Origin: Planctomycetia bacterium
GTDB lineage: Bacteria; Planctomycetota; Phycisphaerae; Phycisphaerales; SM1A02
Assembly (NCBI GenBank): GCA_005790605.1
Contig: SXUI01000070.1
Span: 1-64,000 of the forward strand
Direction: 5' to 3'
DNA: 64,000 nucleotides
The notes beneath the pieces were generated by a model. That model was not told the origin of the DNA. It did no database searches and worked only from the letters and a program-made list of their open reading frames with translations. The position numbers and the translations under genes were made by a program. Numbering within the stretch: position 1 is the first letter of the stretch; every line of letters starts with the position of its first letter. Positions 24,943 to 34,154 of the stretch are shown here, in pieces.

Positions 24943-26379
24943 ATGCCCACCATGCTCAACGCCAATCAGACACTCGGCGCCGCGTTTCGCGCCAGTCCCG
25001 CCGTCGAAGCGGCGATTCATTCCATCCTCGCGGAGCTTCAGGTTCGGCAGTCGAAACTCACGGCTGTGCGAAGCGCGTCCGGCGACTTGCGGGAGACGCT
25101 GCAATCGTGGCTTGCACGCGCGGCAGATGTGCGCGGTCGCGGCGGCTTGTATCCCTACGTGGGATCTGGCTTCGGCAATGGCGCACTCGTCGAGCTTGCG
25201 GACGGCAGCGTGAAGTGGGATCTCATCAATGGCATTGGTGTGCACATGTTTGGGCACTCCGACCCCATGCTGGTGGAGACCATGCTTCGTGCGTCGCTCA
25301 CGGACCTCGTGATGCAAGGCAACCTGCAATACAACGAGGAGTCGATTGAGTTTGCGGAGTTCTTGCGCGATGAGGCGGCGGCGCACTCTCGACTCGCACA
25401 CTGCTTCGTGACGAACTCCGGCTGCATGGCGAATGAAGCAGCGCTCAAGGTCTGTCAGCAAAAAACTTCGGGTGCGCCGCGCATCATCGCGTTCGCTGAT
25501 TGCTTCATGGGTCGATCGACCACCATGTCGCAGATTGGCGACACCGCAGCGTATCGACAGGGCGTCGCACTGAATGTGCAAGTCGACTACCTCCCGTTCT
25601 ATGACGAGGACCTCGGTGAGCGATCTATTGATCGCGCCGTCTGGCAACTCGAACAGTACATCCATCGCTATCCCTCGCAGCACTGCGCACTCGTCGCTGA
25701 GTTGATTCAAGGTGAAGGCGGCTTCAATACCGCGCCACGCGAGTTCTTCGTCGCGCTCTTCGAACGGGCCAAAGCAGCGGGAATTCCTATCTGGGACGAT
25801 GAAATCCAAACGTTTGGTCGCACGCAAAGCATGTTCTGCTTCGAACAGCTCGATCTTGGCTCGTACATCGATGTCGTGACGGTCGGCAAGATCACGCAAG
25901 CGTGCGCCTGTCTCTACACCGCAGAGTTCAATCCGAAAGCCGGACTTCTCTCGGGCACATTCAGTGCATCGTCGAGCGCGTTCGCGACTGGTCTTGCGAT
26001 TCTCAGAAGGCTCAAGAGCGGCGGCTTCTACGGAGCGACGGGCTTGAATGCGCAGCTCTTCGAGGCATTCCGGCAACACGCGGACTCGTTCGTGAAGTCA
26101 CATCCGCAGTGGTTTCCGGCGCTCCCGACTGCGATGGGTGGCGAGAGCAGACGATTCGTTGCTGGCACGGGCGGCATGATGCGCCTCTCGCCCTTCGGAG
26201 GAAGCAAAGAGAAGATCGGCCGACTCCTCAATCATCTTTTCGAGGACGGAGTGATCGCGTTCAGCTGCGGTCATGGTCCCTACCACCTTCGTTTCCTTCC
26301 ACCCATCGGTGTGATGCAGCCCGCGCAATTCAAGAGTGTCTTTGAAATCATGGAGCGCTCATTCGCGCGCACCGTCTGA
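24943..26379 (+). CDS. class III aminotransferase, probable succinylornithine/acetylornithine type
   Basis: A 478-residue PLP enzyme with a GGAG site eight bases before its ATG. It has the fold-type I class III signature: the DDEIQTFGRT acidic motif, and the PLP lysine in TVGKITQA near residue 315. AstC transaminates succinylornithine in the arginine succinyltransferase pathway. The position immediately before astA and astD supports that role. The region around the active site also resembles lysine 6-aminotransferases, so substrate choice is inferred from neighbours. Confidence 0.75.
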   Translation: MPTMLNANQTLGAAFRASPAVEAAIHSILAELQVRQSKLTAVRSASGDLRETLQSWLARAADVRGRGGLYPYVGSGFGNGALVELADGSVKWDLINGIGVHMFGHSDPMLVETMLRASLTDLVMQGNLQYNEESIEFAEFLRDEAAAHSRLAHCFVTNSGCMANEAALKVCQQKTSGAPRIIAFADCFMGRSTTMSQIGDTAAYRQGVALNVQVDYLPFYDEDLGERSIDRAVWQLEQYIHRYPSQHCALVAELIQGEGGFNTAPREFFVALFERAKAAGIPIWDDEIQTFGRTQSMFCFEQLDLGSYIDVVTVGKITQACACLYTAEFNPKAGLLSGTFSASSSAFATGLAILRRLKSGGFYGATGLNAQLFEAFRQHADSFVKSHPQWFPALPTAMGGESRRFVAGTGGMMRLSPFGGSKEKIGRLLNHLFEDGVIAFSCGHGPYHLRFLPPIGVMQPAQFKSVFEIMERSFARTV

Positions 26380-26398
26380 CGGTCTTTCGAGATTGAGC

Positions 26399-27463
26399 AT
26401 GTTTGTCATTCGCCCCGCCATTCAAGACGATCTCGCGACGCTGATGAAGTTCGCGAAGATGGTGCATTTCATCAACCTGCCAGCGGATCGAGACTTGCTT
26501 TCGGCCAAGGTCGCGCGGAGTCGTCGCAGCTTCATGCTGCAAGCGGATGACCCTCGCGAACGCGAGTTCATGTTCGTGCTTGAAGATCAGGAGACCAATG
26601 AAGTCATCGGAACTTGCGGTGTGCTTTCAAGCGTCTCATGGCCAGGACATCCGCAGATCACGCTGAAGGTGCGCCGTCGCGAGCATTACAGCGACGATCT
26701 TCGAGGCGGTCAGGTGCACACGACGGTTGAAATGTGCACGGATGAAACTGGCCCGAGCGAAGTGGGTGGCCTGATTCTCGCGCCAGGCTTTCGAGGCCGC
26801 GCGGATCATTTGGGCGCACTGCTCTCACTCGTGCGATTTCATTTCATTGGTTTGCATCGCGAGCTCTTCGCGCCTCGGATCCTTGCCGAGATGATGGGTC
26901 CTCTCACGCCCGATTCACACACGCCGCTTTGGGAGTACTTCGGTCGCCGTTTCATCAACCTGAGTTACCGAGAAGCGGATCTCTTCAGTTCGCGCTCAAA
27001 AGAATTCATGCTTTCACTCTTCCCGAAGGGGGAGATTTATGTTTCGATGCTTCCGCCTGAGGCGCGCGCGCTCATCGGTCGCGTCGGCGAGGAAACGGAG
27101 CCTGCTCGAAGATTGCTCGAAAAGCAGGGATTTCGCTTCGATAACCAAGTCGATCCGTTTGACGGTGGTCCGTGCCTTGAAGCCGAACGCGATGTGATTC
27201 CTCTCGTCAAGGCAACCGAGCGCAAGCCATTCCTCGGCACCAAAGTCATCGCAGCGGGAAGCCTCGAGGCGTTCGTTTCGAATCCGGGCCCGGCCGGATT
27301 TCGAGCCACTCGCAGCGCGTTTGAGGAAACGGCGGATGGCGTGTGGCTCCCCGAAGCGATCGCCGCAGCGCTGCACCTCAAGCAAGGCGCGTTTGTTGGA
27401 TGCACGCCTCTTCCGCCAGCGCGCGAGTCATCGCGAAGAAAACCGCGGAAGGGAACTTCGTGA
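26399..27463 (+). CDS. astA: arginine/ornithine N-succinyltransferase
   Basis: From the ATG at 26399 it is 354 residues starting MFVIRPAIQDDL, a GNAT-like AstA. Family segments are clear: EVGGLILAPGFRGR, LVRFHFIGLHRELFA, LAEMMGPL, TPLWEYFGRRF, a PPEARALIG segment and LEKQGFRFDNQVDPFDGGP. AstA adds succinyl from succinyl-CoA to arginine; the AruF/AruG enzymes of pseudomonads also act on ornithine. There is a single subunit here. It is 19 bases after the aminotransferase and overlaps astD by 4 bases. Confidence 0.9.
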   Translation: MFVIRPAIQDDLATLMKFAKMVHFINLPADRDLLSAKVARSRRSFMLQADDPREREFMFVLEDQETNEVIGTCGVLSSVSWPGHPQITLKVRRREHYSDDLRGGQVHTTVEMCTDETGPSEVGGLILAPGFRGRADHLGALLSLVRFHFIGLHRELFAPRILAEMMGPLTPDSHTPLWEYFGRRFINLSYREADLFSSRSKEFMLSLFPKGEIYVSMLPPEARALIGRVGEETEPARRLLEKQGFRFDNQVDPFDGGPCLEAERDVIPLVKATERKPFLGTKVIAAGSLEAFVSNPGPAGFRATRSAFEETADGVWLPEAIAAALHLKQGAFVGCTPLPPARESSRRKPRKGTS

Positions 27464-28953
27464 GCTGCGCTCGCGTCGGAAGAGACTTCATTGCAGGCGG
27501 GTTTCGCGATCTCCCTGGCAATGCGATCGTCGTGCGTGACCCATCCGATGGATCCACAGTGGTGTGGCAGGCGACGCCGATCGTCTCGCATGTTGGCGCG
27601 GCGATTGAAGCGGCTCGTCAAGCGCAAGCCGCTTGGGCGCGATTGAGGTTTGAAGATCGCGCGGCGATTTTGCGCCGCTACGCCGAAGCCACCACATCGC
27701 GTGCGGACGAGATTGCAGAGCGCATCGCTCGCGAGATGGGAAAGCTCAAGAGTGAGGCAGTGCTCGAAGCGAAGTTACTCGCGGAGAAGGTTGCGATCAC
27801 GCTCGAGGAGCATTCGTCCGCGCGAATCCGTGGTTACGAAGTTGCGATCAACCAAAGTCGAACGGGTCTCTGCTCGTTTCGCGCACATGGCGTGATGGCT
27901 GTGCTCGGCCCGTTCAATTTTCCAGCGCACCTGCCCAATGGTCAGCTCGTGCCCGCGCTGCTTGCGGGCAACACGGTGGTTTTCAAGCCGAGTGAGAAAG
28001 CGCCGGGTGCCGCAGAAATTCTCGCAGAGTGCTTTGTCCACGCAGGCTTGCCGCGCGGCGTTTTCAATGTTGTGCAGGGCGGAGCTGAAACTGCGCGGTC
28101 GTTGACGGCGCACCGAGACATTGACGGCATTCTCTTCACGGGATCGTTCCAAGTCGGTCGTGCGATTCTTGAGTCGAATCTCGATCGACCTGGGCGCATC
28201 GTCGCGCTCGAAATGGGTGGGTCGAACGCGAGCATCGTCTGGGGCGACTGTGATCTGCGTCAGGCGGTGATTGAGTGCGCACGCGCGGCCTTCGCGACGA
28301 CCGGCCAGCGATGCACTTGCACGCGGCGCATGCTTGTGGACGCGCGAATCGCTCCGCGGTTTATCAAAGCCTTCTGCGAGGTCGCGTCAAATCTTTCGGT
28401 TGGTGAGGCGCTCTCGCAAGAGCCGGTGTTCATGGGACCACTCGTGTCGAGCGACGCTGCAGACGCGTTTCTGCGCGAGCAAGCTCGGCTCGTCGAGCAT
28501 GGCGCGAAATTGCTTGTCGTGGGCTCGCGGCTTCCACGGCCCGGCTACTTCGTGTCACCGAGCGTTTGCCAAGTGGAGCGCTTTACGATTGAGGATGATC
28601 GTGAGACATTCGCGCCATTGGTGCGCATTGCCACGGTGCACTCGCTTGACGATGCAATCGCGCAAGCTAATGCGAGTGAGTACGGACTCGCTGCAAGCGT
28701 GTTCACACGAGATGACGCCGTGTGGGACGAATGCGTGGCTCAACTCAAGTCGGGATGCATCAATCGCAATACGGGCACGGCAGGGGCATCAAGCCGCTTG
28801 CCCTTCGGCGGGCTCGGTCGCAGCGGCAACCATCGCCCAGCTGCCGCGTTTGCGCTTGATTTCTGCGCATATCCGGTCAGCAGCCTCATCGAACGATCAG
28901 ACACTGCACCTGTGCCAGTTGGCATGTGTGCGGAGGAAAGTTGGTTTCAATGA
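27460..28953 (+). CDS. astD: succinylglutamate semialdehyde dehydrogenase
   Basis: The GTG at 27460 overlaps the astA stop (GTGA) and follows GGAAGGGA; the product is 497 residues. It is an ALDH-fold enzyme with PFNFPAHLPNG, the general-base Glu in LEMGGSN (near 250), the catalytic Cys in TGQRCTC (near 285) and the AstD-type end LDFCAYPVSSL. It oxidises N-succinylglutamate semialdehyde with NAD. Its stop overlaps the start of the ureohydrolase gene by 4 bases, so the three genes are translationally coupled. Confidence 0.92.
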   Translation: MSCARVGRDFIAGGFRDLPGNAIVVRDPSDGSTVVWQATPIVSHVGAAIEAARQAQAAWARLRFEDRAAILRRYAEATTSRADEIAERIAREMGKLKSEAVLEAKLLAEKVAITLEEHSSARIRGYEVAINQSRTGLCSFRAHGVMAVLGPFNFPAHLPNGQLVPALLAGNTVVFKPSEKAPGAAEILAECFVHAGLPRGVFNVVQGGAETARSLTAHRDIDGILFTGSFQVGRAILESNLDRPGRIVALEMGGSNASIVWGDCDLRQAVIECARAAFATTGQRCTCTRRMLVDARIAPRFIKAFCEVASNLSVGEALSQEPVFMGPLVSSDAADAFLREQARLVEHGAKLLVVGSRLPRPGYFVSPSVCQVERFTIEDDRETFAPLVRIATVHSLDDAIAQANASEYGLAASVFTRDDAVWDECVAQLKSGCINRNTGTAGASSRLPFGGLGRSGNHRPAAAFALDFCAYPVSSLIERSDTAPVPVGMCAEESWFQ

Positions 28954-29927
28954 AGAGATCGAAGTCAACGCTCTTACCCAACGGTCGAGTCCACCCGCGC
29001 TTCGCAGGTCTACTGACATTCCTTCGCGTCCCTCGTCTGGAAGATCTTTCCGCAGAGCATGCTCCGGCGGACTGGGCAATCTACGGAGCACCCTTTGACG
29101 GCGGCACGACCTTTCGTCCGGGCGCGCGCTTCGGTCCGCGCGCGGTCCGCGATGCGAGTCAGTATGTGAAGGCGTTTCATCTTGAATTGCAGGTGGATTG
29201 GGCTGCCGCACTGAGCGTGGTTGATGCAGGGGACGCGCCCACTGCGCCGTTTTCGTGCGAGGCGAATGCGCAAATGATGACCGCGCATGCGCGCACGATT
29301 GGCGCTCCGAGCACAAAGCTCCTCGCGGTCGGCGGAGACCATTCCATTGCCCTCGCGAACATGCGCGTTGCGTTTGAGCGCGCGGGTCGACCTGAAGGTG
29401 GACTCGCGGTGTTGCACTTCGATGCGCACCTTGACACGGTCGATCGTGTGTGGGGCGAAGCCTATAGCCACGCGTCACCGTTCCGCCGCGCCATAGAAGA
29501 GGGGATCATCGCGCCTACGAAAATGCTCTCGATCGGAACCCGTGGTCCAATCACGATGGAAGCCGATCTTGAGTGGTGTAAGGCACAGGGCATCGAGATT
29601 GTCTCGTCGCAAGCTGCGATCAACTCCAACGCGGGTCTTCAAGCGGTCGAGCGATGCGTCGCGAAGGCGGGCGGACAGCCGATGTACCTCTCCATCGACA
29701 TCGATGTGCTTGATCCGGCGTTCGCGCCAGGAACCGGAACGCCGGTCGCAGGTGGTCTCTCGTCAGCGCGTCTCTTTGAGCACCTTCGCGCCGCGAAAGG
29801 GATACAACTTGCTGGCGCTGATGTGGTGGAGGTCCTTCCCGATCGAGACACGAGCGGCATCACGGCCCTCGCTGCAGCGCACTGCCTCGCCGAGATTTTG
29901 GCGATTGATGCGAGTTCGCGCGCGTAG
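28950..29927 (+). CDS. agmatinase-family ureohydrolase
   Basis: A 325-residue manganese ureohydrolase starting at the ATG that overlaps the astD stop. All metal-site motifs are present: GGDHSI (near 128), FDAHLDT (near 157) and SIDIDVLDP (near 248), followed by the agmatinase-type APGTGTPVAGG. It also has GAPFDGGTTFRPGARFGP. Relatives hydrolyse agmatine, guanidinobutyrate or arginine to an amine and urea. There is no arginine decarboxylase nearby, and the coupling to astD suggests that the substrate is arginine or N-succinylarginine. That is inference. Confidence 0.85.
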   Translation: MKRSKSTLLPNGRVHPRFAGLLTFLRVPRLEDLSAEHAPADWAIYGAPFDGGTTFRPGARFGPRAVRDASQYVKAFHLELQVDWAAALSVVDAGDAPTAPFSCEANAQMMTAHARTIGAPSTKLLAVGGDHSIALANMRVAFERAGRPEGGLAVLHFDAHLDTVDRVWGEAYSHASPFRRAIEEGIIAPTKMLSIGTRGPITMEADLEWCKAQGIEIVSSQAAINSNAGLQAVERCVAKAGGQPMYLSIDIDVLDPAFAPGTGTPVAGGLSSARLFEHLRAAKGIQLAGADVVEVLPDRDTSGITALAAAHCLAEILAIDASSRA

Positions 29928-29931
29928 AAGC

Positions 29932-29966
29932 AAAAAAACCACCGGCGGTCTCGCGACCGCCGGTGG
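29932..29966 (-). terminator. rho-independent terminator, minus strand
   Basis: A 12-bp GC-rich stem (29939-29950 with 29955-29966, loop TCGC). On the plus strand it is preceded by seven A residues, so on the minus strand it is followed by a T-run and can end the folE transcript, about 250 bases after that gene. Read on the plus strand it may also slow exit from the ureohydrolase gene. Confidence 0.65.
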
Positions 29967-30212
29967 CTCGTCCCTAGACCGGACCCATTTGTTGGACACA
30001 ATGTGAGGAGTCACTGTGTCCTGGACCCAAGTCGAAAGTCGTCTCCTGCAGAGGAATCCCGGAATGGTTCCTCGCGGCGGCTGACTTCCTCACGCGGTTG
30101 CGTGACGAAGAGATAATCGGTCTGAAGTTCGGCGCGCGCCATACGGCGGATTCCCCACTTCTCAGCCGCACGCGTTCTGCAATCGTTGCAGGCTGCGAAG
30201 GCGCTGTTTTGC

Positions 30213-30806
30213 TCAGTCGCGCGTGTTTCCGATGAGCGTGAAGAGTTCCATGCGAGAAGCAGGATTCGTCAGAAACGATCCGTGCAGCTTCGATGTCGTC
30301 GTGGTCGCTCCCGATTGCCGGACGCCTCGGTAGCACATGCAGAAATGACGCGCCTGAATAATGACCGCAACGCCGTGCGGGCGGAGCGTTTCATTGATCG
30401 CGTTGGCGATCTGCGCGGTCAACTTCTCTTGCACTTGGAGTCGTTTCGAAAAGATGTCCACCACGCGAACGAGCTTGGAGAGTCCAACGACGCGACCGTT
30501 CGGGATGTACGCGACATGTGCCTTCCCGACGAACGGAACCATGTGATGCTCGCAGTGACTATGAATCTCGATGTCCTTGAGCAACACGAGTTCGTCGTAA
30601 CCCTCGATCTCCGTGAAAGTCCGCTGCAGTGGCTCAAACGGATCCGCGCCGTATCCCCAGAAGTGCTCGTGCATGGCTTTCACGACGCGCGAGGGTGTGT
30701 CGAGCAGACCCTCACGCGAGGGATTTTCGCCGATGAAACTCAAGAGGGAGCGGACATGATCCATCGCCTGCTTGGCTTCAGGGGTCGTGAGGTCGGGCTC
30801 CTTCAT
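30213..30806 (-). CDS. folE: GTP cyclohydrolase I
   Basis: Begins at the ATG at 30806 (MKEPDL); 197 residues. FolE opens the GTP ring to make dihydroneopterin triphosphate for folate. Zinc and catalytic motifs are intact: HSHCEHHMVPF, GKAHVAYIP, SKLVRVVDIFSKRLQVQE and RHFCMCYRGVR. It lies between two ureohydrolase-fold genes on the other strand, with which it has no obvious functional tie. Confidence 0.94.
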   Translation of the reverse strand: MKEPDLTTPEAKQAMDHVRSLLSFIGENPSREGLLDTPSRVVKAMHEHFWGYGADPFEPLQRTFTEIEGYDELVLLKDIEIHSHCEHHMVPFVGKAHVAYIPNGRVVGLSKLVRVVDIFSKRLQVQEKLTAQIANAINETLRPHGVAVIIQARHFCMCYRGVRQSGATTTTSKLHGSFLTNPASRMELFTLIGNTRD

Positions 30807-30881
30807 GGGGCGGAGATCGTAGCAGGGGGGCAGGGTGATTGTTCTTGCTTCCCCGAGTGAAAAAGCCCGTATGGTGCGCGT

Positions 30882-31880
30882 ATGGAATGCACATCGAGCA
30901 ATCCGCCAGAGAGTTATCACCGCGCGAATGCGAGTCATCGCGCGTGGTGGGTTGGAAGAGATGACGGCGCCGAATCAACCGCAGCTCGTTGGCACCAGCG
31001 TGTTGCCTTTCATGATCTCGCGCAGGCGCTTCCGCCTTGCATTCAACGAACCGCATGCTTCATCGGATACGCGAGTGATCTCGGCGTGCGCATGAATCAA
31101 GGGCGTGAAGGCGCGGCCCTCGGTCCCGGTGCGCTGCGCGAGCGAATGGCGAACTTCCCCGCGATCGGCGGATTGCAGTTGGTGGATTGCGGTGACATTG
31201 TGGCTGCGGACTCCGTCCTTGCGACGCAAGAGGCGCTCGCCTGGGCGGTTGAGCGGATCGTCCGAGCGGGCGCGATTCCCGTCATTCTTGGTGGCGGACA
31301 CGATCAAGCATTCGGGCACTTCTTAGGGCTCGCTCGCGCGCTCGGTCGTGCGCCCGCGTGCTTGAACTTTGATGCGCATGCTGACCTGCGGCCGATCCCC
31401 GCGAGTGGTCCCAATTCTGGCACGCCGTTTACGCAAGCGGCGGACTGGTGTGCGTCGCACAACGAAAAGTTTCGATACACCATCGTTGGTTGGCAATCAT
31501 GCGCGAACACGCAATTGCTCGCAGATCGCGCAAGAGATCGGGGTGTGTCGATCATCGACGCGCTGAGCGTGCAAGCAGCATCGGTGGCGAACGCGTGCGG
31601 GGGGTTTGCGGGAGCGCCGATCGCGCTCTCCATCGACCTCGATGTCTTTTCCGCGGCGCACGCGCCTGGTGTCAGCGCACCAAGCGCGCTCGGTTTGATC
31701 CCCGATGCTGCGTTCACGCGCCTGCTTCAAGGGTTGTTTTCCTCACACACAGCCATTCGCGGTATCGAGATTGCGGAGCTGAATCCCTCGCTCGATGTCG
31801 ATGCACATACGGCGCGACTCGGCGCAGCACTGATCTACGCGATGCTTTCGGCATACGCGCAATTGAGGTCGCCCGCGTGA
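30882..31880 (+). CDS. hutG: formimidoylglutamase-like ureohydrolase
   Basis: A 332-residue arginase-fold protein of the HutG type, which converts N-formimidoyl-L-glutamate to glutamate and formamide in histidine breakdown. Evidence: GYASDLGVRMNQGREGAALGP, GGGHDQAFGH, NFDAHADLRP and SIDLDVFSAAHAPG, which holds the second metal-ligand pair. The first 55 residues are poorly conserved and the true start may be later. No other hut gene is in the window. Its stop overlaps the ROK kinase start (GTGA). Confidence 0.8.
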   Translation: MECTSSNPPESYHRANASHRAWWVGRDDGAESTAARWHQRVAFHDLAQALPPCIQRTACFIGYASDLGVRMNQGREGAALGPGALRERMANFPAIGGLQLVDCGDIVAADSVLATQEALAWAVERIVRAGAIPVILGGGHDQAFGHFLGLARALGRAPACLNFDAHADLRPIPASGPNSGTPFTQAADWCASHNEKFRYTIVGWQSCANTQLLADRARDRGVSIIDALSVQAASVANACGGFAGAPIALSIDLDVFSAAHAPGVSAPSALGLIPDAAFTRLLQGLFSSHTAIRGIEIAELNPSLDVDAHTARLGAALIYAMLSAYAQLRSPA

Positions 31881-32809
31881 GTACTTCGCACTGCATTGGG
31901 ATCGACATTGGTGGTACGAAGATCGAAGCAGCGCTGATCACGCGTGCGGCGATGGACGGCTTGGAGCCAGTTTCGTTTCATTGGCGAGAGCGTGTGCCGA
32001 CGCCCAAGGGCGACTACGAAGCCACCGTGCGCGCGGTGGGCGACCTTGTGCGCAGACTCGAACGGGAAACAGGGCACACAGGGACCATCGGCATTGGTGC
32101 GCCGGGCAGTGTGTCACCAGTGACCGGACTGCATCGCAATTCAAATTCAACTTGTATCAACGGCCGCAGCTTTCGCGAAGATCTTTCGAGGGAGCTTCGC
32201 CGCGAGATTCGCATCACAAATGATGCGAACTGTCTCGCACTCTCCGAATCGATCTTCGGTGCCGCGCGTGGATCTCGTGTGGTCTTTGGTGTGATCCTTG
32301 GAACGGGCGTGGGCGGTGGCGTCGTGCTCGACGGTGCGGCATGGGACGGCGCGAACGGGATTGGCGGGGAGTGGGGGCATTCGCCCATGCCGACGGTCGA
32401 TCAGGCGACGTTGCGCGCGACGCCTTGCTATTGCGGGAAGTTTGGCTGTCGAGAACAGTTTCTTTCTGGCCCTGCACTCGAGTCCCGATATGCGCGGCTG
32501 AGCGGAAGGACGCTGCCACTTGCGTCCATCGAGACTGCGGCATCGCAAGGTGATCCTCACGCGAAGGAAGTTCTCGAGTTCTTCGCATCCGGACTTGCGC
32601 AGAGCCTTGCGAGCGTCTGCAACCTGCTCGATCCAAACACGATCGTGCTTGGCGGTGGCGCGTCGAACCTGCAAGGCGCGCTTGACCTCGTTCCATCTCG
32701 GGTTGCGCGACTCGTGTTTAGCGACTCGTTTGTCACGCGCATCGTCCGCGCGGACTTGGGCGATAGCAGTGGAGTGCTCGGCGCGGCATGTCTCCACGCG
32801 CGTGCGTGA
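31877..32809 (+). CDS. ROK-family sugar kinase
   Basis: The GTG at 31877 overlaps the hutG stop; the 310-residue product starts with the ATP site IGIDIGGTKIEAALI. It then shows GIGAPGSVSP, the catalytic Asp in TNDANC, GTGVGGGVV, EWGHSPM, and the ROK zinc motif CYCGKFGCRE. ROK proteins of this size phosphorylate glucose, fructose, mannose or N-acetylglucosamine; which one cannot be told. There is no DNA-binding N-terminus, so it is an enzyme, not a repressor. Confidence 0.88.
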   Translation: MSTSHCIGIDIGGTKIEAALITRAAMDGLEPVSFHWRERVPTPKGDYEATVRAVGDLVRRLERETGHTGTIGIGAPGSVSPVTGLHRNSNSTCINGRSFREDLSRELRREIRITNDANCLALSESIFGAARGSRVVFGVILGTGVGGGVVLDGAAWDGANGIGGEWGHSPMPTVDQATLRATPCYCGKFGCREQFLSGPALESRYARLSGRTLPLASIETAASQGDPHAKEVLEFFASGLAQSLASVCNLLDPNTIVLGGGASNLQGALDLVPSRVARLVFSDSFVTRIVRADLGDSSGVLGAACLHARA

Positions 32810-32849
32810 GTGAGTTCTCGCGGGAAGCGATCGCGCAGCGTTTGTAGCG

Positions 32850-34130
32850 TTACGCGAAGCGATCTGGCGCGAGCATGCTGCAGTCAATGCAGGGCTTTTC
32901 ACCGTCGATCATCTCGGCGAGCGCCTTGCCTGAAATCGTTCCAAGCGTCATGCCCATCATCGCGTGGCCAGTTGCAATGTAGAGGCCATCGCGTGCCTTC
33001 ACGCCGCCAACCGCGGGCAATCCATCGCTCGTGCACGGTCGGTAGCCCGCCCATTCGCTCATTGGCTTCAGCGTATCGAGGTCCTTGAGGAAGCGATTGC
33101 CTCCGTTCAAGAGCATCGCAACTCGGTCGCGCATCCACGGCGCGCCGACGGGGCCGATCTCGAGCGTGCCTGCGATGCGTAACTGTGGTCCGCTCGCAGT
33201 TTGCATTGGCGTGACTGCGACGAAAGACTCATGCAGCACCATGCCTGTCGAGGGAATCGGTGGGCCGCCCTCGCTGGGGTACGCGAATTGCAGGTGATAT
33301 CCGCGCGCGGCTTGCATCGGAATGCGAACCCCCGCGAGTTTCGCCAGTGCGTCGCTCCAGATGCCAGCGGTCAAGACGACAAGATCTGCGTGAAGTTCTT
33401 CACCCGTTGCGAGATGGACGCCCGTCACGCGCCCGCCGCGTCCGGTCTTCAACGCGCGCACCTCGGTCCGTTCTCGCACATCGACACCGAGTTTCGGAAG
33501 CGCGCGCACGATGCCTGCGATGAGGTCGTGTGGTGCGCAATGCGCACTGTCCTTCAGGTGAATCGCGCCGGCAACGTCCCCGCGGAAGCAGGCGTCCTGC
33601 CGGAGCAATTGCTCCTTCTCGATGCGCTCCCACTTGTAGCCGTAGGGTTCAATGCTGCGCGCTTCTTGTTCCGCGATCGCGAGGTTTTCAGGTTTGAGCA
33701 CGACATCGAGCCAGCCGTCTCGCTGGTAGTCACAGGCAATCCCAACTTCTTCGATGATCGCCTCAAGCGCCGCGAGTGACTTGAAGCCCATGTCGCAGAG
33801 CACGGCCATGGATCGGTCGAGATGCCGTTGCGTGCAGTGGAGGTGGAAATTCCACATCCAAGCAATGAGCTCTGCATCGACGCGAGGTCGAATGTAGAGC
33901 GGCGCAGTCTGCGAGAACATCCATCGCAGACCGCGCCACGACGCGCCCGGTCGAGTGAGCGGGAAGTGCCCAATCGAAAGGAGGCCAGCATTGCCGCCGC
34001 TTGCACTCTGCCCAATCGCATGAATCGCGTCGCGTTCAACGACGGTGACTTGGTACCCGCGCTTGGCGAGATACCACGCCGTCGATGCGCCGACGATGCC
34101 AGAGCCTACAACGATCGCGGTTCGTGTCAT
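32850..34130 (-). CDS. DadA-like FAD-dependent amino-acid dehydrogenase
   Basis: A 426-residue flavoprotein of the glycine oxidase/D-amino-acid dehydrogenase family. The FAD dinucleotide fold is at the N-terminus (IVVGSGIVGASTAWYL, VTVVERD) and the C-terminal signature is SEWAGYRPCTSDGLP...IATGHAMMGMTLG. Such enzymes oxidise D-amino acids or imino acids such as hydroxyproline, passing electrons to the membrane. Convergent with the ROK gene (40 bases apart) and followed upstream on the same strand by a TlpA-like gene. Confidence 0.82.
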   Translation of the reverse strand: MTRTAIVVGSGIVGASTAWYLAKRGYQVTVVERDAIHAIGQSASGGNAGLLSIGHFPLTRPGASWRGLRWMFSQTAPLYIRPRVDAELIAWMWNFHLHCTQRHLDRSMAVLCDMGFKSLAALEAIIEEVGIACDYQRDGWLDVVLKPENLAIAEQEARSIEPYGYKWERIEKEQLLRQDACFRGDVAGAIHLKDSAHCAPHDLIAGIVRALPKLGVDVRERTEVRALKTGRGGRVTGVHLATGEELHADLVVLTAGIWSDALAKLAGVRIPMQAARGYHLQFAYPSEGGPPIPSTGMVLHESFVAVTPMQTASGPQLRIAGTLEIGPVGAPWMRDRVAMLLNGGNRFLKDLDTLKPMSEWAGYRPCTSDGLPAVGGVKARDGLYIATGHAMMGMTLGTISGKALAEMIDGEKPCIDCSMLAPDRFA

Positions 34131-34154
34131 GCGTACCGAACGAGAACTGCCCGC

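Noticed and set aside
24601-26079. 492-codon open frame opposite the aminotransferase
   Set aside because: It is antisense to a clear class III aminotransferase and has no recognisable domain.
29974-30060. GGACCCATTTGTTGGACACA, reminiscent of insertion-sequence ends of the IS3 type
   Set aside because: No matching inverted end, target duplication or transposase fragment was found nearby.
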